This document shows positions 58,184-64,000 of a stretch of 64,000 nucleotides of DNA, in pieces; the stretch's first letter is position 1, and each line of letters starts with the position of its first letter. The stretch is from positions 1-64,000 of the forward strand of contig JARBJD010000359.1 of assembly GCA_033064195.1 (NCBI GenBank). The letters run 5' to 3'. The notes beneath the pieces were generated by a model that saw nothing but the letters and a program-made list of their open reading frames with translations, was not told where the DNA came from and did not search any database. The position numbers were made by a program, and so were the translations under genes. Origin of the DNA: Blattamonas nauphoetae (Eukaryota > Preaxostyla > Oxymonadida).

Positions 58184-59640
58184 ATGGCGTGTCAGTTGTC
58201 AGTCGCTTTTTTGGATCATCACTTTGGGTCAGATCAACAGTCTCTCTTCTATTCTACCTATATGAATCAACTGTATGCTCGATACTTGTTTTACTGTCTG
58301 TTTACCCTCAGCTCCATCGTTTTGTGTCTTTGGAAGGACGACCTTGTGAGTCTGTTCCACGTGCTGGTGTACCTGCTGGTTGGCCATCTGCCGTGGATGG
58401 GCGTGGCAGGCTCGACAGACGCGGAGAAGTTTGCGAAGATCCGAACAGTGAAGATGGGGACGAGTGTGGATTCGTTCTCCAATCTGCCTCTTACGCTCGC
58501 CGCCTTCTTCAGTTGTGTGTCTGCGCTTCCTTTTTCAGCTGTGCCGCCGTACCCCTTCCTGCGCAGCCTTCTTCTGGATGTGGGGAGGCTGGACAAGAAG
58601 GCCCTCACTCGCTCTGGGTAAGACGTGTTTTAACCGAACAGCGCTTCTTGCAGACATATCGCTACGAATGGATGGAGGAGTGTGGCATGCAGACAGTGCT
58701 GGTGGAAGCAGACGAGAACAGACCGTCTTCCCCAATTGTCGAATTGGAACTGCCGAAACTGAAACGATCGAAGGCTGACACGCTTGAAGAAGGGAAGTCT
58801 GGCTCATTTGCATGGACCCGATCCAAAAGCACGCCTCTTCTCACCCTGCTTGGGAGCAGATGTCGAGACAACCCCAAAACAGATATTGCGGATGACACGA
58901 AAAACGATGATCGAATGTCACCGTTTTCACCAAACCCGAAAGAACACATGCCTCCCCCAGTTGTCCACAATCCTGATTCTACGTTGTTGATCCCTTTGTC
59001 GTCCACATTTTATCAACCAGAGCATCACTTTTCCATCGCCGATCTTCTCGCCACTCCCACCCGTGATCCACGTGCCCTCACCCATCTTCTCGACTCCCAC
59101 ATCTGACAGTTCTGACCACGCTCCTTTCTCTTTATTTCGACGGTGTTTGTCGCATGTTCGTCAAACAATTTGGCGACAAAACCACTTATCGCTCACACCA
59201 CCAACCACTCTGAAATCCACAATGTGTCCCCTGTGGCACCATCACACACATTAGGTAAGACTAGATCCTCGTCGATTCTTTCCACAACAGCCTCATTGAC
59301 CGTCGCGAGCCCAACCACAAACATTTGAGATATCTCGAAACAGCGGATGTCATCACAGTATCATCACTCACATTTCGTCAGAAATGCGGACGAACAACTG
59401 AGAAAGGCAAAGATGAGACTCTCCCTATCGAATCTCTCTTCTGACGTGTCAAATGTTCTCCCGACGCATCCACCGTTTCCATTCGCATATGAGACCAAAC
59501 CAAAGGGACACATTTTTGGAGACAAGGCACAGTGTGGAGGGTGGAGGCCAGGCACTCGAATCAGCCTGCCGATACTGTCAGATGGGGGGAGAGAGATCGA
59601 GGTTTTTACTGAATCGGTCTGTTCGTTGCATGTGATGAGA
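58184..59640 (+). pseudogene. Membrane-protein-like host gene, decayed or spliced, not recognised
   Basis: The first part (58,184-58,617) encodes hydrophobic segments (YLFYCLFTLSSIVLCLW, LVSLFHVLVYLLVGHLPW, LTLAAFFSCVSALPF). A donor GGTAAGAC at 58,617 and an acceptor TTCTTGCAG at 58,653 suggest a 36-nt intron, after which another frame continues with RYEWMEECGMQTVLVEADEN and a serine/proline-rich tail to 59,106. Because the hydrophobic part and the tail do not join in phase through these sites, a frameshift is likely. A second intron-like stretch (GTAAGAC...ACAACAG, 59,255-59,290) and more coding texture follow. Family unknown. Confidence 0.45.
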
Positions 59641-59716
59641 TGAATTCTTGACCTTCTCTACCTTCTCTTCGGATTCCCCTCTTGTTGTACTTCCCCGTCG
59701 TCTCATTATCACGTTT

Positions 59717-61020
59717 CTAGTTTAATATCTTGTTTTCTTCATCATGAACGGAATTCATCCGTGCCCTCTTCCTGTTTGCCGTTTTCCAATTCAAACGATC
59801 TGTGCTCACCGCGCAGATGTTCATTTCCATCGCTCTCTCGTCATTCGTTTGTTCAAAGTGATTGTCAGATAAATGCACGGTGAGGTTGAACAAAAATAAG
59901 AAAAAAGCTGTCATTAGTAGCTGGCTGGATGAGAATAGAAGACAAGCATTTCATTTCTCCCATTTGTCTCGATAACGTCTTCCGAACTGCTTTTCGGTCA
60001 ACTGACGATCTACCTTCTGTTTCAGAGGGACAACACTGAATTTCGACACATCAGTGATGGCAGCGTTAAGGAGAAGCAATGATGGTTCATAAAAGTGCGA
60101 ACCATGAACGACAGAAACGACTTGGCTGAGTGTCGGGTTCACGCTGACAAATATGGATTCATCCGAAGTGAAAAGGGCACACGTCCACAGGGATGTTCTC
60201 CTCTCGATGCAGGCTTGCTTAAATGCTCACAACACTTTGCTTTCGTTGGTTTTCGGAGTCTTGATTGAGTTGTGGATCTTCGCTAAAATTCCGAGTTCTG
60301 TGAAGAATGTGACCACAATTTGTGTCTATCGCAACAAAAATCTGTCATTGGACGATGTTTATTGATCATCCAATAAGATCTCATGAATGAGCGAACCTTT
60401 GGTTGATGTTGAATGACCTCTGACAAACGACGGAGCTGTTTGAGAATAATAGCAAAATAAACCTAAAACATTGGATGGATGGCTGTAGAATGGCGGGAAT
60501 GTGGGGTGCATCTCATTTCGACGATGCAGACGAGTGGTTTCTGAGATGGCCAAAAGTCGAGTTTGGGAAAGACAATCTGGTCAGATTGTGTCGTTCAAGG
60601 ATGCGAGGAATTGTTTAGAGAGAGGGTGGTTGATGATGCGACAGTCAATGACAGCTGCGTTGAGAAAGACGATCCTTCATGAGTAAACCAGTTCTGGACG
60701 ATTCGAGGCGATCACTGAAATTGTTCGTCTGCATCAGCAATCAGAGCATTCCCGACATCTCTCCAGACTTTTCATACCTCAGATTCTTCCCTGCCTGTTG
60801 TGTCTCCACCTCTTTGAAGATCTCAGCTGGAGAGAAGTGTAAATGAGCATGATACTCGTTTTCTCTCGATTGTTTGTTCACAAACAACTGAACGAGAAGC
60901 CGAAGGAGCAGGAAGAGAAGGAAATGAGCCCTCCAGCGGAAGATGATCCATAAAAAAGTTCGAATGGTAAAACAGCAATTTCTCGCTATTGATGGGTTCA
61001 TTTGAAAAAAGAGACAAAAT
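59717..61020 (-). pseudogene. Decayed coding sequence, not recognised
   Basis: Minus-strand stretches such as SEKLLFYHSNFFMDHLPLEG (60,985), SFLNAAVIDCRIINHPLSKQ (60,670), HRRNEMHPTFPPFYSHPSNV (60,520) and EPSLLLLNAAITDVSKF (60,090) look coding in changing frames. The two LNAA(I/V) stretches may be related repeats. No domain assigned. Confidence 0.35.
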
Positions 61021-61079
61021 TCAGATAAAATGAGTGAGTATGAAGCGGACGAAGGAATAATGTGAATATAAAATGCGAT

Positions 61080-61657
61080 CAATAAAGTTACACATAACTG
61101 ACAAAGTCATGTCACTGACATGCTCGAAAAATCACTGACACGAGCCTTTTTCTCGATAATTATGATGAACTATGACCGCATTTTTGTGACCACACATTGT
61201 TCACACTTCACTCTACGATATTTTTCAACTTTTAGTTTCTAAAACGCACTATATATTGAGAAAAACGCTCATGTCAGTGAAATGTCACTGACTGACACTG
61301 ACACGATCATCCCTTAGAATTTCGCTTTTCAACCAAAACACCAAATTTCAATTAATTGTGAATAAAACAGTTAGAAAAGTGTTTTAGAATATGTAAAACA
61401 TCGCATTTTTATCAATGAGTGGAGATCTCGATCATCGGAAAAACTGTTATTTCTCCGAGATCCGACCCATTCTTTAAAATCTCATGTCAGTGACAGTCAG
61501 TCCTATTTCTCGATTTTCGTGAAATCGTGTCATGTCAGGCATGTATATATTTTAGGTCTGGATTCTTCATGAAATTCACTTATGGGGGTGAGTCACTGAC
61601 TCGATTTTTTTCGGTGACTGGACTGGGTCATTCTCGACTGACTGTTGCCCATGCCTA
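61080..61657 (-). repeat. Right end of the 14 kb unit: CACTGACA word array
   Basis: GTCACTGACATG, ATCACTGACACG, GTCACTGACTGACACTGACACG, GTCAGTGACAGTCAGTC and GAGTCACTGACTCG are scattered over 570 bp, ending in GACTGACTG and the TIR tip TGCCCATGCCTA. The left end has only a short array (47,588-47,640), so the ends are unequal. Confidence 0.7.
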
Positions 61658-61671
61658 TAGATCTGTGTGTT

Positions 61672-61810
61672 TATGATGTGAAGTTGTCCTGTCCTCCTCG
61701 CTTTCTGTCCGTCCTCCACTTTTTCTTGTCCGATTCAGACATTTAGAGAAAAAAGCGATTTTTTGATAGTAACGGTGATAATATTGCATTTTAGGAGTGA
61801 TTTTGGTGTT
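61672..61810 (+). repeat. Single end of an element related to the one at 41,001
   Basis: TTATGATGTGAAGTTGTCC, TGTCCTCCTCGCTTTCTGTCC and, further on, GCGATTTTTTG...ATATTGCATTTT parallel 41,001-41,130. No partner end was found to the right within the window, so it is a truncated copy. The 14 kb unit inserted right next to it. Confidence 0.65.
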
Positions 61811-62394
61811 TTTTGCCCAAAAAACATGAAAATCAAGGAATCCGATCTTGCGAATAACATTAAGGGTTGATCACGAACAGAATCATCTCGAATACTGTTG
61901 TTTCCGATGAAGTATTATGAAATACAGAATACAAAAGAAGGTAGAAGGTACTTAAAGCAGCGGAGATGAGACAAACACTCTTCTTCGCCTTGATACCACT
62001 GTCTCAAACTGCGTCGCAAAAATGGAAGAGAATCAAGTGACAGTACAGTGGATTTCGTCCGGGGAACTAGAAATAACAAAGGAACGAGCGAACAGATGCG
62101 TGTGGAAGTGACGTGTGGAGATGCGGGAGTAGTGGTATAAGCGAAATGGGAACCAAACTGGCATAGGTGATACTCCTAGGAGAATTGGAACGAGAAATCA
62201 ATTTGAATCTCAAAGCCAATTGATTTTTTTTAATATGACTCATTCTAATTTCCATCTCACTTACTACTGAAATATTGACATTTCAGAGTAGTCAATATTT
62301 TGCTGTAAATTCGAAAATAATTGCCAAAAAATGACCTCGTTTTGAAGCGTCTTTTTTGAAGCAAATTTTGAGTACTTTTAGAAAACAACGTCGA
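61811..62394. other. Non-coding stretch before the right-hand Polinton gene
   Basis: No gene recognised. 62,290-62,400 resembles, inverted and weakly (about 70% by eye over 50 bp), the stretch 12,845-12,900 upstream of the left Polinton gene. Confidence 0.4.
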
Positions 62395-62450
62395 TTTCTT
62401 TTTTTATTCAATTTTTTAATTTGTATAAAATGAGCAGCGTCTTGACACCA
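62395..62450 (+). promoter_or_regulatory. Polinton start element before the right-hand small repeat protein
   Basis: TTTCTTTTTTTATTC, AATTTTTTAATTTG and TATAAAATG are nearly the same as the start elements at 7,668 and 12,746. It is the only plus-strand member of the set and is 50 kb away from the others. Confidence 0.75.
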
Positions 62451-63021
62451 ACACAACTCCTAGAAATTCTCGAGAAAGATAATTTGATCATGAAATCACC
62501 TCCGACTCTCAATCGACAAGGAACAACATATCTCACTGGAAGCACTTTCGAATACTATCTCGAAGAGAAACCAGATGAAACTTATCAAGTGGACGTCAGT
62601 AGTTTCGTCAAAGGATACAGACCACATCTGGATCGTCAGAAATATCTTCGACCAACAAATCGTTGTACAAAGAGAAGCTTATTGAATCCATGAAAATGAG
62701 AATTGTGAACTCATTTCTGAATACACTCATTCAAATACTCCAGTAACATACCGACATGAAGGAATCGAATGGATAGTGATCCCATCAAAATGGATGAAAG
62801 GATTCAGAACTCATCAGAACAAACGAAAAAGATACACACAATCGTTTGTTGAAAATGAATTGAAAAAAGAGAATTGTGAACTCATTGGAACGTACACAAA
62901 GGTACTTGAGCCATTCAAATATCGTGATTTACGAACAAAGAATGAGTATTACGTTCGCTTGGATAATTGGTTGTATTTTGGAGACCGTCCTCACTTGAGA
63001 AAGTACCACGATAGGTCATGA
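62421..63021 (+). pseudogene. Small two-repeat Polinton-linked protein, third copy (fossil)
   Basis: The plus strand encodes a relative of the 201-residue protein at 7,062-7,667 over its whole length: TPTQLLEILEKDNLIM and LNRQGTTYLTGSTFEYYLEE at the N-terminus, WIVIPSKWMKGFRTHQNKRK in unit one, and NCELIGTYTKVLEPFKYRD with RLDNWLYFGDRPH in unit two. The start at the ATG after TATAAA (62,430) is set by the start element. It reads outward, towards the inverted repeat. Broken, with about one break. Confidence 0.75.
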
Positions 63022-63044
63022 AAATACTGAAAATCTATTTTTGA

Positions 63045-64000
63045 CCACAAATCAACGAAATCCAACAGTTGAACCATTTCGAAAAATTCTGAAAAAAATT
63101 CTAAAATCTCGGGGACACTGTCGGTCATCGATCAAGACAACTCTGATGAAAATCGGTTGAGAATTCGTCGAGCTGCGTGCCGAACTTAGGTCGAAAAAGT
63201 GACGAAAAAGTCGATGTTCGGATTTCGCCACTATGAACACCTTTATGTCTCAAATTGTGTTCAAACACGTTCTAAAATTACGAAATTGAGTTTGATAGGT
63301 GAAATTTTAGGAAAAAAGCACTTTTGAAAAAAAAGTTTGATCCGACCCCACAACATATTTTGAAAATGACAAAATTTTTAGGGAGGAGAAAGTGACGTCT
63401 CGCTCTTCTCCTACACGTCACTTTTCGCCCTCTGATGGTCTCCGTAGGTGTCAAATCGGTAGTTGACAGGTATTCACGTCATTCGGTTCTGACGATCCTC
63501 GACACACGATCGTTTTCACAATTTTTCACCAATTTTCATTTCTCATTGATTTCCTTCAAACCACTTCGCAATCGTCACTAAACAACCCTTTTTTGAGAAT
63601 TCTGGTTGTACATCACCTATAGTTCACTTTTTATGGACGGTTCTTCGATCACACTTGTGACGACACATTTGCACCAACATTTTGACACTATGGATTTTTT
63701 AATCTGAATTTCGTCGCAAATCCTTCTTTCTCACGGTCTGAGTAAGGTGTGCTCGAATTTTGAGGAGATTTTGTCGGATAGTTCTCCCATAAAGTCACTT
63801 TTTCATGTTTTCACTTCTCAACTTTTGACTGTTTTTGTCACTTCAAAACCGACTGTAGTCCCATTCATTTCATCACTTTCTCTCCCCATTTCACATTTGA
63901 TCTGTTCACCATTCCTCTTCATTTTGCTCAATTCACTTCCATTTTGTGGGCCGTTCTCACTTCACTAGCACATCATTTTAGTCAACTTTTCATCAACTTT
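63045..64000 (-). repeat. Right copy of the ~1 kb inverted repeat (Polinton TIR candidate)
   Basis: Inverted partner of 10,958-11,925. The match runs to the last base of the window, so the outer end is not seen. The inner boundary is near 63,045, just after the small repeat gene. Highest identity is on the outer side (63,727-64,000). Confidence 0.75.

Larger units (their letters stand above)
47576..61657. mobile_element. 14 kb hAT-like unit with 8-bp target duplication, full of nested elements
   Basis: The left end TAGGCATGGGCACCAGTCA and the right end (inverted) TAGGCATGGGCAACAGTCA differ at one base. Both are flanked by TAGATCTG (47,568-47,575 and 61,658-61,665). TIR start and duplication length fit hAT, and the TAGGC start and GACTGAC/CACTGAC words resemble the 13,869 element. 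The interior contains the 47,992-53,427 element, the foldback at 52,016, and pseudogenes of a coiled-coil protein, an ABCC transporter and a membrane protein. No transposase recognised. Either the whole moved as one large cargo element or later nesting enlarged it; the latter is certain for part of it. Confidence 0.75.

Noticed and set aside
58189-59106. The single 305-residue frame as one intact protein
   Set aside because: Its first half is the shadow of a hydrophobic coding frame and only the second half looks coding, so it is not one genuine reading.

Overview
The window is nuclear DNA of a unicellular eukaryote. Signs are spliceosomal introns (one of 34 nt), AATAAA-like gene ends, a DD41D mariner transposon, Polinton remnants with protein-primed DNA polymerases, leucine-rich-repeat fragments, an ABCC transporter remnant and large P-loop proteins of the Crinkler/RHS kind. 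An anaerobic protist such as an oxymonad would fit, but this is a guess. No rRNA, tRNA or CRISPR array was recognised.

Layout. (1) 1-10,250: Polinton (Maverick) remnants, all read leftwards: an integrase remnant cut by the window edge, a nearly complete family B polymerase, a second truncated polymerase, two small repeat proteins, and GTCCAC-rich repeats. Gene borders share a conserved AT-rich cassette ending in or near TATAAA directly before the ATG. (2) 10,958-11,925 and 63,045-64,000: inverted copies of a roughly 1 kb repeat, about 97% identical on the outer side, each with outward-reading Polinton-type gene remnants just inside (11,966-12,745 and 62,421-63,021). They enclose 51 kb. (3) 13,869-18,012: a 4.1 kb TIR element with an 8-bp target duplication that carries a decayed host-type gene and a nested, apparently intact mariner. 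(4) 18,504-33,268: a 6.8 kb direct duplication, each copy holding one very large Crinkler/RHS-type gene (about 2,040 residues, one 34-nt intron). Copy 2 looks whole and copy 1 looks broken. (5) 33,270-47,575: decayed host-type genes and an LRR pseudogene split by two TIR elements, one (41,001-45,880) with a clean 8-bp target duplication and a gene fragment as cargo. (6) 47,576-61,657: a 14 kb unit with TAGGCATGGGCA ends and an 8-bp target duplication, itself full of nested elements, including a 1.3 kb near-perfect foldback, and holding pseudogenes of a coiled-coil protein, an ABCC transporter and a membrane protein.

The strongest unexplained pattern is a set of TIR elements with 8-bp target duplications, ends built from short iterated words, no recognisable transposase of their own, and host-type gene fragments inside. 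They look like Pack-type gene-carrying transposons in a protist. The second is the Polinton gene-border cassette together with the small two-repeat protein that accompanies each Polinton copy.
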